This document shows, one piece after another, positions 48,390 through 60,085 of a DNA stretch of 64,000 nt. The first letter of the stretch is position 1, and the number at the start of each line of letters is the position of its first letter. The notes beneath the pieces are model-generated. The model saw only the letters and a program-made list of their open reading frames with translations. It did no database searches and was not told the origin of the DNA. The stretch is taken from contig CP085825.1 in the NCBI GenBank assembly GCA_020809705.1, forward strand, positions 1,364,001 through 1,428,000, read 5' to 3'. The DNA is from Calonectria ilicicola (lineage: Eukaryota; Ascomycota; Sordariomycetes; Hypocreales; Nectriaceae). Made by a program: the position numbers and the translations under genes.

Positions 48390-51300
48390 TGCTTACAAAA
48401 TGTGTGTTCATGTTGATCAATGCGGAGGTGCCCTTTAATCCAGGTCACCGGCCCATTTACACCAAACTCGGTGAAGCCCAGCTTCATCACAGCGAAACCG
48501 TTTACCCCTCCCGCCCCCGCCGTGACCAGAGATCTCACTCGGTCTTTTTTTTCCATGTATTGTAACGAACGATCACTTGTTTTCTAGAACTTGATTCACA
48601 TATTGACGGTTGGTTGGCATTGGGCGCTACGAGATGGGCTTCACGACATAAATATGAGATAGAAGAATTCATCATTTTAGTCCCGCGCTGCAAACTGTTG
48701 GGGAGCTTGGGCATTCATGTTGCATCTTGCTCGTCACGAGGCTGAACCGTAAGAATGCAGCTTACTTCTAACTTCCCTAAATGGAAATTTTCCTAGCTTA
48801 TGTAACCCAAAAGAAAAGTCCTGGAGCAAGCCACTATCTATAATTGAATGGGTTATGCGTCTGTACTCCCAACAGAAAAGACTCATGGAGTAAAAAGGGG
48901 TAAATTCAGGGGGCTATTGCCTTTATGCCTCACTCGTTATGCTTATTCCCGATAAGCTATGTCCATCAAACCTAGAAAACATTGTACAAAGGATTCTCTT
49001 CTAAACCATTACTCATCTGACATGTTTTGCCCAAATAGTCACCCATGTCATCTCGGGAAGTCGGTTTCTCAGATTATCAGTGTATATAATCGGTAGACGA
49101 AGTATTGTATCAGCTCCAGTTGGTTGAATCATCGTGCTCTGATGATGTCACGTCACACAATGCGCGTTTCAAGGTTCCTTTTATCCATCAAAGCACATAG
49201 TGCATTATTTTCGTATAACTCTCAATTTCCGCCATTGATATTCATCTATCAGCCAAAGATACAGGTAAGGGATGCTCTTCTCATGCCACTCCTCACCTTG
49301 TACATTCATTCATCTTCGTTCCACGGTGATGCTGCCAAAGCACCCGCACAGCATGACTCGATATTAGTATTTTACCAGATCACGGTGCTATTAAGTGCAT
49401 TTTAAAGACTGTCACGAGACGTGTTCTAAGTTTGTTTCTAGAATTTAAGTTGCGAGTTCATTTATCCTTATGTAAAATGTAAGCGCGAACTAAACCTGGT
49501 TGGTAAACTGAGGGACAGTCTTTATTGCAATCCGTGATGAAGAGTGTGGCGGTGCTTGTTAGGGTGCATGCTTATCATAAATATCCCTAGTCTCTAGGGT
49601 GGCTGTCACACCCGATTCCAAGCGAATTGGGACAATTCACTCACAGATAATATTTTGTTAATATACTCTGTTATTCATTTTATTTAGAAATCAAATGTGG
49701 TTTTATTTTGGTTTGAATTATTTTTACTCTATAAAAACCATATCTCGCGTGTACTCGTGACATCTTGACCACACTAGATACCTGGTACCTTTCCACATCC
49801 ATTTACACTTGACATGGTCTTTTCTTTTTCTTTCGCTTTCAGATTCCCCCCCTCAGATTTTGATATCCGTTCTCCAATGGTATCAAATATGAAAGACACC
49901 GAGAAGCCAATTCTGAAGCACAGGTACTGGCATCAATGTACCACGGACTATAACAGTTGGAGTTATGACCAAACAATCATGCTCCTTAGTTTTCTAGGCT
50001 TAGTTGAAGATTGCGTTTGAAGAAGAATGAAGCACTCGTTTTTTTTTTTTTTTCGACTTTTCAATTGCCTTCACGTCCTTGCGAGACTGGCCTTTTAAGA
50101 GTCTATATATATCGTCTGTTAGCTTGCATACACTGAGAAGTAATATGGTAGAGGAAATTGATGAATCAGGCCAACATAATATTTAATGAAATTATTAGAT
50201 TATGTGTCTGATTTTCTTTTTCAGAGTGCACCGTTGGCTGACTTCCGATATTTGGGATTGTTGAGTTACGATATTGTTTTGGGACCTTGGTTTTTGGGAC
50301 ATGACATCGCAGGGACCCGAAAAGTAATAATGTAAATTATATATAAGTACGTATGTGGTATTCAGTCATGATTAAACCATACGCGGCCGTGATATTCACT
50401 ACTCCGCCGCGACGGTGGACCACGGCTAAAGCGACTCTTTCGACTCGTATAAGCAAGTATGGACGGGTTCTGAAATGTGACTACAATTATCGAGCCAGAG
50501 GACCCAGCTGCTTTCAGGATATCTGACGTGTCTCGCACCCCGAACAAGGGGACAATTTTACTACCTAAAAAGAAGAAAAGGAAGGAGAAGGGGATTTATG
50601 AAAATGATGCAGAAAAGTCAGATTTGCAACCTGAGAAAGGGATATGAATTAAAGGACAAGGCGAATTTATGACGCTGGCGGCAAGATAAGGCACCGCGAA
50701 GTGTTTATACAAATGAATTGACTGGTTCAGCGGGGTATGGCCGGGGATTCACACATTGAACAAAAAATCAAACAAAGAGGCTTTTTCAGACGTGATAGAA
50801 TTGGCATGGACGATACCCCCCCGGAAAGATTGCTTTCCAGTGACATCTTCACCTTGGGTACCACAGAACTTAACTGCTCAAAATGTTAATTTGACAGCTA
50901 AAAATAAACAAACAATGCCAGCAATAATAAAACTAATTTATTTGCTTATTTTTCGTTTCCATTTATCAGGAAACCAGTAAATGGTAGAAAAAAGTCGCGA
51001 GGGCGCACTCTTTCAAGGTTTGTATTGTCCATCCACAAATGGGTATCAAACCACTGGCTGAGTCGACCTTACTAAGTCCACCTCTTGAACCAATGGTTAT
51101 CATTGCGAGGGAATGTCTAGAGGAAATACTCAGAGTAATAGAAAACGAAGACAAAATTTTAAATATGATAAAAACAAATGTGTTCAATGTGGGTTCTGAC
51201 ATTGTGACTGGGGATAATAATGCTGTTGTGGAAAGTACAAGTTGGGAATCGCGAGTTTGGGGCTTTTATTTTAATTGCTTGACAAATATTTACCAGGGAG

Positions 51301-51889
51301 ATTTGAGAAATATACAATATCACTAGGGGTCTGAAAAAGATAGGAGACATATGAGAGCGATTGAATGGCGTGGCGATTGTTAATGGCGAACTGGTAGAGA
51401 ATGGGGGAACGCTCGGTATTTATTCAGATGTGGGTGTGGGTAGGAGGGGAAGCCGTGAACTCCGGCGCGATAATCAATTGCAGGAGAAACATACAATACC
51501 ACAAAAGGGCAAGTTTAATATTCACTTTATCGACATTGCAAGGGTATTTTATGTTGTGCATAATTAGAAAAACAACCTGTTTTCAAAACTTTTCTTTGTG
51601 TTGCAATCATCCAATCATCACTTTTGTTATCCTAATGGTTTGCCTGGATTCACACAGCTGATTTTTGGCGGGTCGGCTATTGTTGAGAAAAGCGGCCCGA
51701 AGGAAGAACGCTTGGGCCACAAAATCACGTGCATAAATTAGTAATCGCGGAAAGCGAATCAGAGTGCACCCAATTCTGATCGTGCTCTGGCCGCCGCAAT
51801 ATTCCGAATCAAAGCTTCTCTTACGATCGCAGGAACGACACCTCAATTGAAACCACCACTCGACGTTGTGAATTCTTCCGCCAGTCGCA
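48390..51889. other. AT-rich intergenic region upstream of QCR6
   Basis: 3.5 kb, strongly AT-rich from about 48750 to 51650 (12 of 60 G/C in the line beginning 49681), with a 15-T run at 50039-50053. One ATG-initiated 95-codon frame at 51039-51326 is noted as a finding but not called. CpA and TpG remain frequent by eye, so heavy RIP is not obvious. Confidence 0.5.
51611..51774. promoter_or_regulatory. CCAAT boxes and CACGTG upstream of QCR6
   Basis: CCAAT at 51611-51615 and 51770-51774 and a palindromic CACGTG at 51726-51731 lie 115-280 bp before the QCR6 ATG. The Hap/CCAAT complex and Cbf1-type factors control respiratory genes in fungi, so the placement makes sense, but these short words also occur by chance. 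Confidence 0.35.
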
Positions 51890-52661
51890 ATGGGTATCTG
51901 GGACGCCTTTTCTGATATTGTCGAGGCCGTGACGCCATGGAGCGTCGTCGAGGCCGAGGCTCCTGCTGAGGAGCCCAAGGTACGAGCCTTTTTTTTCCCT
52001 CGAGCTGCAGATTTCTCCCCTTTGCCGGCGGGATCCATTGGAGGCCATTCGAGCGCGCTCAACGCCAGAAATCCAATAGCAGTTTTACAGCCGCAATTGA
52101 GCCATGCTGACTGGACGATAGGAGGAGCCCGAGGCTGAGGAGGCCGAGGAGGAAGAGGAAGAGGAGGAAGAGGAAGAGGATGACGAGGAGGAGCTTGTCG
52201 ACCCCAAGGATGTTATCGAGGAAGGTTCGTTACCCCGTTTGACTACAATGCCGATACGGAAACCACCTTTCCCGACTGCGACGAGTGATTTAGGCTGCAT
52301 CGCTCTTCGTTGTCTCGATTGGATGTTCCGGGTGGCCCAATGACGAGAGTCAGTGCTGACAACAAGAACAACAGAGTGCCGAAACTCCGCTCAGTGCGCC
52401 CCTGCTAAGCACCACTTCGATGAGTGTGTCGAGCGTGTCCAGCAGCAGGAGAGCGAAGGTGGTGCCAAGGAGGACTGCGTTGAGGAGTGTAAGTACTTCC
52501 GCCTGGGGTGCGCCACCAATTGAGTCATCATGACTGCGGCGGCGATATCTCTTTGCAATTGATAATCATTAGCACATTGAGCTAACTCTACAATAGTCTT
52601 CCACCTTGCTCACTGCGCTACCGCCTGTGCTGCCCCTAAGCTCTGGTCTAAGCTTCGCTAA
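51890..52661 (+). CDS. QCR6: Ubiquinol-cytochrome c reductase hinge subunit (complex III)
   Basis: Acidic intermembrane-space subunit of the cytochrome bc1 complex that assists the cytochrome c1-cytochrome c contact. Four exons: 51890-51979, 52122-52224, 52375-52488, 52597-52661; 123 aa. Residues 31-54 are almost entirely Glu/Asp, including 11 Glu in a row. The folded part follows with Cys66, Cys72, Cys82, Cys99, Cys109 and Cys113; Cys72-x9-Cys82 and Cys99-x9-Cys109 form the twin CX9C hairpin oxidised by Mia40. FDECVERV and CVEEFFHLAHC are family stretches. The last exon ends SKLR. Three introns in such a short gene, one splitting CVEE-FFH, are typical of filamentous fungi. Confidence 0.94.
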
Positions 52662-55600
52662 ACAACTCATTACGACCAAACCCCATCATCCGATTCGACG
52701 CGATTCGTACCGACGAGATGACGATGTACATGTCGAAAAGTAAAGTCACCTGTTTGCCGGAACGAGGCAACGGCTGCTCTTGCAGCACATGGGGGTGTCC
52801 TTTGTACGAACTGCTTGCCTCTCCGTCATCAGTGTTTTAGAGCACTGTCCGAGAGCGGCAGCCGTCTTTGTATCATACGCTGCAACGCCCTGAATAGAGT
52901 TTTTCTTCCTATGCTTATCCCTCGCTACGCCCAATCTCACCAATGTGCCTGACCATGATATCCATTTATGAAATTATTTTCTTCTGTTTTGATACACATT
53001 TCTTTCATCCGAATCAAGCCGCCGACCGTTTCGCCTCATATAGTTACAATTTATATCATTATTCTTTCCGATATACGACTTCTGCCGCCCCAAATTGTTA
53101 TCATCTGGTCCCAAAATATTTGTTCTGACGATCGATTGGGTTTGTAGTAACTGTAAGAGAAAAAACGCCGCTTTGGTTGCAACATGGGGATGGTTGCAAT
53201 GGCACAGTATCACTCAATGCTCGTTAACACCTTCTCGAAAGCGATAATGCAAATCAAAGGAATTCCAAATCGATCCTTGTTTCAAGCGTCCTTATCTAAT
53301 GACTTTGTTTGAGGTTTCATGTCTGCCTTCCTCAAGATGACGCTTTTGACCTTGGATTGGAATTTTCTTCGGACCACAACTTACTTTGTTTTATTTTATT
53401 TATATCATAAATTTTTCTGACACGTGAGTACTTTGGAACATGTGGGATTGTGCAATGGACAAGCCTGAGATGAATAAGTACCGATGAGCAAGTGGCAAGA
53501 GGCTCCAAGGGTGAGGGTTTATGAATCGACACCATGCTCACAAATCGTCCGATCAACATCTGTGAATCAATAGAATAGTTTCTTATCGCAGCGGTTGAAT
53601 AATGCGCCCAACACCAATACTGTCGGCTAAGTTTGGTACCGTCGATCATTGGCAATCACTACGACGCTGAGACGAGTCGAGGCACCTCGGTTCGATGCAT
53701 GGAACATTCTAAGTGTCAAGCCACGGCTGGATCCAGCGGTGCAGACAGGTAGAACCAGGGCGGATATAACGCATTTGATAAGGTGGGTTGAAAATGGGAA
53801 GGTCATTCTCTTCGAGCTGAAAGATCGGGAGCATGTGAACGAAGTGACTGCCATTAATCGGCCTTATAACACACATCAAAGCAACTACTCTAAACAAAAA
53901 AGCAAACCGATATCCACTCTGCATTAGCATGCAGGTAGCACATCCGGGGGGGGGGGCAAGATTTTTTGTTTCTCGATTGTTTTCTTTCACCTATCAACCT
54001 GATGATGAGAAGCTCGTGGTTGGACGAGACATGGGGTGGCACATGGCTTGCTGGAGGGCTGGAGTTAGGGCAGCCCCCAACCTGTTTGTCGAGGGTCGGG
54101 GGAGCTGGACTTCCAATCCGGAATAGGCCGATGCTGGATTTGCGGCGGATGCAACTTCAACGGGGCTCTCAGGCAAGGGGCCCTCTTGAAGCAAGACGCT
54201 GTGTTGGGTGAGTTGGTACGGTGGTATGCCTACAAAGGGAAATGCTACTTGGGTGTTGAGACTGAAGTGGTGCTGGATCTGAATTGTATGCATGCTTTAT
54301 CAAGAAGGCGGGATGATGCCGTTGAGGCTGACGATGGTTCGCGTCCGTGTTGTAGGCCATCTCAGATTTGGATCTACGAGAGCGAGAGCATAGATCACCG
54401 CAGCGGGGGATGATTTGCGATCGACTTCTTTTCGTTCCTTAGCTTTGCAAACGGGTAGACGGCATGGAAGCGAAGGCAGAGAACAGGGCCGCGACTGGCC
54501 ACCATCATGTGGTGAAGGGTGGACAGGCGAACCGAGGTGGCTAAATCGGGCAACGCTGGCCGGTGGATGGAACCCTCGAGGATCACACATGTCGGGACCC
54601 CCGCAACGGGCCAAGTGCATCAGTTGCGTGCACTGGTGTTGGTCGACTATTTTTGCGAGGCAATCGTCGTCGTTCGGGACGGAGCGATTGGATGGATGAA
54701 TTGACAGCCCGGCTGATCCATTTTCATACAATACAAGTCGTGCCCCTCCGCAATCGACGTTTCCCATCCTCCGCCTCTGCATTCCTTACAGGCCGAATCC
54801 ACCTCGATTAGAATTCTGACGGGCTTTCGTCTTATACCAGCATCTCCAACCAATAGGACCACCAACTTCCCCTGGCTGATCGAGCTTATCGGCAACTCCT
54901 CCGAGGACGTCGACGACAAAGCACTTGTCCACCATCACCAGCGAAGCAGCGAATCACCCCTCTCCACGGCAAATCCCATCTCCCATTTCCCAGAGGCGCG
55001 CCGTCGCCAGCTAGTGCGACCTTATTTCCAGACGGCGGGCCTTAGCGCGAGGAGCAGGTTTGAAACATAGCGGCACAAGGCGCAAGCGAGCTCACAGACC
55101 CAGTCTATGTATTCAAGCTCCCTTGCAGACACCGCAACAAACGAAGAGGTTTAAGGCAAACCAAGCTCCTAGGCGCCAAAGCCAGCGCTGGGGGAGGGGA
55201 AACAAATCCATTTCCCCAATTCTGAGTTTTTTCTAGTCCCCCGCGGCGCAGCGTGCGTGCCTGATCGACAGCCGTCTGCCAGCCGTCAGCACTGACGACG
55301 CTGCAATAATAAGGGTCGCGTGTTGCAGCGTAACAACGCCTCACTTTTTCCTCCTTTCAACTTCGTCACGATCATCCGCGATCCGACTTTGTTCAGTCCT
55401 TTTGGGGTCACTTCTTTTTCTTCCTTCTCCTTCTCGGCTCTGTCCCGTCAGCAGCAGGACCGCCTATCTTTTTTGCTTTTCTCACCCCCTTCCCCATCTT
55501 TGTTTTTTCTGTACACAGGGTCATCTCAAACCACCTCAGACACCCACAACACGTGTGACTCCCCTGTTTTTCGTTACCACCACAATCCCTGAATCACGCA

Positions 55601-55765
55601 CAAGAACTCGCCCCACGCCTATTCGCGGGGAGCTTTGAACTTTTTTTTTTCTTATTAAACCCCCCTTCACTGATCGACGTCGGGTCCCTCTTAGTCCCTC
55701 TCACCCCTCCGATCCCACTATCCACTTTTGCGAATCCCATCCAAGTCGCTTTTCTCTTGTTGCGC
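52662..55765. other. Intergenic between QCR6 and the MFS gene
   Basis: 3.1 kb with an 11-G run at 53946-53956. The open frame at 53649-53927 starts with TTG and has no resemblance. From about 55330 the + strand is C/T-rich, the likely promoter and leader of the MFS gene. No RNA gene recognised. Confidence 0.5.
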
Positions 55766-57519
55766 ATGCCTCAAGACGAGAAGACTCCCGACCAGGAGGA
55801 GCAGGAGTCACAGCTGCAACAGCTGCAGCAGGCGCAGCAAAAGGACGAGAAGCAAAAGCTGGGCGGTGCTCGTCGATTCCTTGATTCCATCACCAACATG
55901 ACTACCGACGACGTTGAGACCAACGGGCGCTTCTGGCGCAAGCAGAAGCTCGGGTCGACCGACTACAGCCTTCAGGAACGCAGCGTTGGGACTGGCCTAG
56001 TCGATGGTGACGGCGACGGAAGTGGAAGTGTGAACGAGGGTAACTCGACCGAGTATTGCACCTACAAGCGTCGATGGTTTGGGTTGGCTCAGTTGACCCT
56101 CATGAATATCATTGTTTCTTGGGATGTAAGTTACGCAAGATTCCCCCTCGCTGACGGGCCGCTGGATCGTGCTCCCCGATAAAAACATCCACAAATAAGG
56201 CACATGCTAATTAATATTTGGATAGTGGATGACTTTCGCGCCTGTCGCTACTCACGCGGCCGATTATTATGGTGTAACGGAATCCACCATCAACTGGATC
56301 AGCACTGCTTTCTTCTTGGCCTTTGTCGCAGTCTTCCCCATTAGCATCGCAATCCTCCACCGAGGTCCTAAGCTCGCTTTCGTCGTATCTGGCGTCCTTA
56401 TTCTCATCGGAAACTGGATTCGCTATGCTGGTGCTACCAAGCCCGGTGGTGGCCACATTGCTCACGCCATGGCCGGCGAGATTGTCATTGGTTTTGCCCA
56501 GCCCTTCATCCTCGCTGCGCCCACTCGCTATTCGGATCTGTGGTTCACTAACCGTGGCCGCGTTGCCGCAACAGCCTTGACTAGTCTCGCCAATCCTTTT
56601 GGTGCTGCATTGGGCCAGTTGATCACTCCTCTGTGGGTGAGCAAGCCTAGCGATATGTCCAACATGGTTCTTTACGTCTCCATCATTGTAAGTTATTTTC
56701 ATATTCAAACCTGATATCTGCAATTTGCTTACATGTATGGATACTTAGTCCACTGTCTGCGCCGTGCCGGCCATCTTCGTTCCCGCTAAACCTCCCACGC
56801 CTGTCGGTCCTGCCTCTGAGACACCCAAACTCAGCTTGCGCGCCTCTGTTGGCATCATCACTCGTTCGCTCGAGCTTTGGCTGATACTTATTCCTTTCTC
56901 GATCTACGTGGGCTTTTTCAACTCCATATCGTCTTTGCTGAACCAGATGCTCAACCCATACGGGTTTAGTGATGATGAGGCTGGAATTGGTGGTGCCGTC
57001 CTCATCGTCGTAGGTCTGGTCGCGTCCGCAGTCTCTTCTCCGATAATCGACCGCACAAAGTCATTCCTCTTCACTATCAAGCTCCTTGTCCCCGTCATCG
57101 CCCTCTCTTACCTCGTCTTCATCTGGATGCCCCAGACCCGCGATCTTGCCGGCCCATATGTCGTTCTCGCCATCCTCGGTGCATCTTCCTTCTCCCTGGT
57201 TCCAGTTGCCCTCGAATATCTCATCGAGCTTAGCCACCCCCTTAGCCCGGAGGTCACGTCTACCGTTGCATGGGCCGGCGGCCAATTGTTTGGCGCTATA
57301 TTCACCATTGTCAGCGACGCTCTTGTGGCAGGGCCACATGCCGACCCCCCCAAGAACATGAAGAAGGCCCTTATCTTCCAGGCTGTCATCGCTGTGGCTG
57401 TTGTACCGCTCCCTCTATGCCTCGGCCTGTTTGGTCGGCAAGAAAATGTTACCCTTCGCCGTATTCGCTCAGATGAGGAGCCTCGTCCACACAACACTGT
57501 CACTAGAGTTGAATCTTGA
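55766..57519 (+). CDS. FLVCR-like major facilitator transporter
   Basis: Three exons: 55766-56125, 56226-56687, 56749-57519; 530 aa, starting at the ATG at 55766. The first 105 residues are cytosolic, Gln-rich ([10 protein letters not shown]) and acidic. Helix 1 begins [31 protein letters not shown] split by intron 1, as in the FLVCR family where YKRRW precedes TM1. [74 protein letters not shown] and [19 protein letters not shown] are further family-like stretches. About 12 membrane segments. Animal relatives export heme or move choline/ethanolamine; the fungal substrate is unknown. The tail is short and charged. It converges with ERG27 over 270 bp that contain AATAAATAAA at about 57703. Confidence 0.85.
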
Positions 57520-57788
57520 TCTTGTGAAACGATCTAACTTTTGCGAAGGACTTTGGGAAAGAGCCTGCAAGCTACGCATTGAAATGACCGGAATGGAATG
57601 GATTGGGATAATAATTAATGTTTGTATATATGTATAACTGTAACCCATGCGTGCCATGCCGCAATATACCCCCCGAGCTGTAGCTCTGCCTTGAGGCCCC
57701 AAATAAATAAAAAAATTGCATTATGATAATATAGTTTTTAGTGGGTGCTCCGTCCTTTTGTCCAGTCCAGTTTGGTTCATCAATATCT

Positions 57789-59314
57789 TCATGCCTTCTT
57801 GAGGTTGAGAACCATTTCCCACTCCCGCCTCAACTCCTCCATCTTCTTCCAACACTCAGCTCCCAGTGCCTGGAACTCAACGATGTCGTTTTTCGTGGCA
57901 TTGGGAGCACCGAGCTTCCTGCCGACCATCTTGTTGAGAAAACCAACTGTGGTATCCGCACTGGGATCCTCAACTTTGCCTTCCCAGCCCCATCCCTCCA
58001 CTTCGGTTTTCTTGACATCTTCCTCAAGCTTGTGGTTGCAGCTGCTACCCCATTTGACGTGTTCAGCATCCAGTTCGTCAAGGGTTGCCTGCTCCTGCAA
58101 AGCAATCCAGGCGGTGGACTTGGCTCCCTTGTAGCTGTCGACACCGTGCCAAGGAGAGCCGAGCCAACGAGCTACAGCAAGGGCCATGGTGTATGCCCAC
58201 ATGAGAAACCAAGGAACGGGGAAGAGGGTGCTGGCGACAATACCGGGATGAGTGAGATAGACCTTGGGTCGAATAGGCTTCTCCTTGGCCTCTCCAGGGT
58301 CATCAATAGTGAGAAAAGAAGTAGAATAGGGCTTGGAGGAAGGTAGATCAGTGGTGAGGGAGAGGATATCGGTCAGTCTTTTGGCAGATTCGTAGGGACC
58401 TTCGCCGACGAAGGACTGGAAATCGGATATGTCGAAGGATTTGCGTATGGCCTCGAGGCTGCTTGACCAGACGATGCGGCCAGGGGCCTCATTTTCAGAG
58501 CGACGGCTGAGTAGAGGAAGGAGTTGGTGGGCCAGGATGTAGTGACCGAAAACACAGGCCGAAAAGACTTCGCCGAGGAGGGGCTTTTCGGGCTATCATT
58601 AGTTAGTAGCCATCTATTAACTATGAAGGAGAAGAACTTACATAGTTGTACTGCGACCGTTCATTTAGAATGCACGTAGGAAGAGCAATCTTGAACGAGG
58701 GCCAAGTAACAGACTGGGTGAGACCCTGGGTCAAGATGACCCAGACAGCTTTGGGGTAGTTGCATCCCGACCAGCCACCATATGCAGCATTGAAAACAAC
58801 TGTATCTAATCTCGGGATCCGTACATTGCGGAGATACTCGTCCTCGAGACCCTCGGGGTTGCTCACGGGCTGGTGAACTAGACGGTCGGCAAAGGTGTAG
58901 ATGCCGCGAATGTCGCACAAATCGAGCTGCAAACTCAGGATATGGATCCGCCCAACAGTGTCTTGCCAACGGTAGCTATCGCCGGCTCGGGATTGCAGCG
59001 CCTTGGACGTCTGGGCCGCATGCTGAGTATAGGCACGCAGGGCGCTAATGGTCTGTAGGGACTTTGATTTGGAACGAGTGGTGGGGATGATGATGAGGTG
59101 GGACGTGAGGGAGCGGGTTGCGAGGAATTCGTCAATGAGGCGTTCACCGATACCGAGGCCAATGCCGCTGCAAAATAGATGAGCATGTGTGTTTATGGTG
59201 GTGTGGAGAGAAAAGGACCATGTACCTGTTGGCGCCAGTAATGAGAACAAAGAGCTGCTCGTGGGAAGGGGCGCTCTCCCAGGGCGCCCGGGCAGGAGTC
59301 AATTGAGAGCCCAT
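57789..59314 (-). CDS. ERG27: 3-ketosteroid reductase, sterol C-4 demethylation
   Basis: NADPH-dependent reduction of the C-3 ketone after C-4 demethylation in ergosterol synthesis, acting at the ER with Erg25 and Erg26. Three exons: 59314-59226, 59167-58642, 58592-57789; 472 aa. SDR features: cofactor loop TGANSGIGLG (26-35) formed across intron 1, LQLDLCD, the NAA variant of the NAG motif in VVFNAAYGGW, and the catalytic YESAK (Tyr272, Lys276) preceded by VWSSS (246-250). GYW-type YLTHPGIVASTLFP and a hydrophobic WFLMWAYTMALAVARWLGSPWHGV stretch follow, probably membrane-associated. PEKPLLGEVFSACVFGHYIL is an Erg27 signature. The upstream region contains a TCGTATA element on this strand. 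Confidence 0.93.
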
Positions 59315-60085
59315 TCCGTCAAAGGGCGATTTTGGTGGGATCTGGGAGATGCGGCGAGGGTCGCAGGCTTGACATGTAGCCTGGGTACGTAATTGGGAAG
59401 CGGTGTCGTCTCAATTTATGGTTGACGTGTTGGGGAAGCTCTCGGGTGGATTAATTAATTATTGTTAATTGCCATGCGGCCCCACGTGATGGTCTAATCT
59501 ACTCACACCTCCCAGTCACACACACACACAGTGACAAGCCGGACCAGAAGCTACACCTTTACTTTTCCGCTTGCCTCGTAACGGCATTCCTGTATGGATT
59601 TTGGCTCAAAGTGTGGCGCTGCACCTAAACACTGGCCTCACGAATCAAACATTAGGAGCAATAAGAATGCGAGCATGATACGTATACGAATACGTCGGAT
59701 TGGCACACCCCACCATCCAACTCCCCTTACCCATCCTCCACGCTACTGTGGGGCGGCTTCTTGATTCCCGAGTCGCCTCATACTAACTAATATATCCGGA
59801 ATGTCCACGTCCCGGACAATGCAATGTGCAGACATCACCCATGCGTTTGGCTTCAGTTACATACTAACAATCATTCATAATCATTATTGGTTTTTGCTAT
59901 TTCATTACAATGGCTAGAGGCTGGTGAATTTGGCCATCAACATCTCCACTATGAACCAAATGCTATGTTTCCCCTTGCAGTAAACTCCATAGAGATCGTT
60001 ATCGCTTTTGTTTCTGTCGTCGTCATTGAGCCAGTAACCCAAACAGGGCTCCTTTTCATCATGCGCCATTCTATTTGGCACTAAA
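59315..60085. other. Intergenic: ERG27 upstream region and vigilin 3' flank
   Basis: Both neighbours read leftward. Contains a (CA)7 run at 59517-59530 and the sterol-element-like word at 59683-59689. No gene seen. Confidence 0.5.
59683..59689 (-). promoter_or_regulatory. Candidate sterol response element TCGTATA
   Basis: Read on the minus strand this is TCGTATA, the core bound by yeast Upc2/Ecm22. It lies about 370 bp upstream of the ERG27 ATG on the matching strand, within a small palindrome (ACGTATACG overlap). Filamentous fungi may use other regulators, so function is speculative. Confidence 0.3.

Noticed and set aside
53649..53927. Open frame with a protein-like translation between QCR6 and the MFS gene
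   Set aside because: Starts with TTG, has no suitable ATG, and overlapping frames on the other strand look equally plausible.
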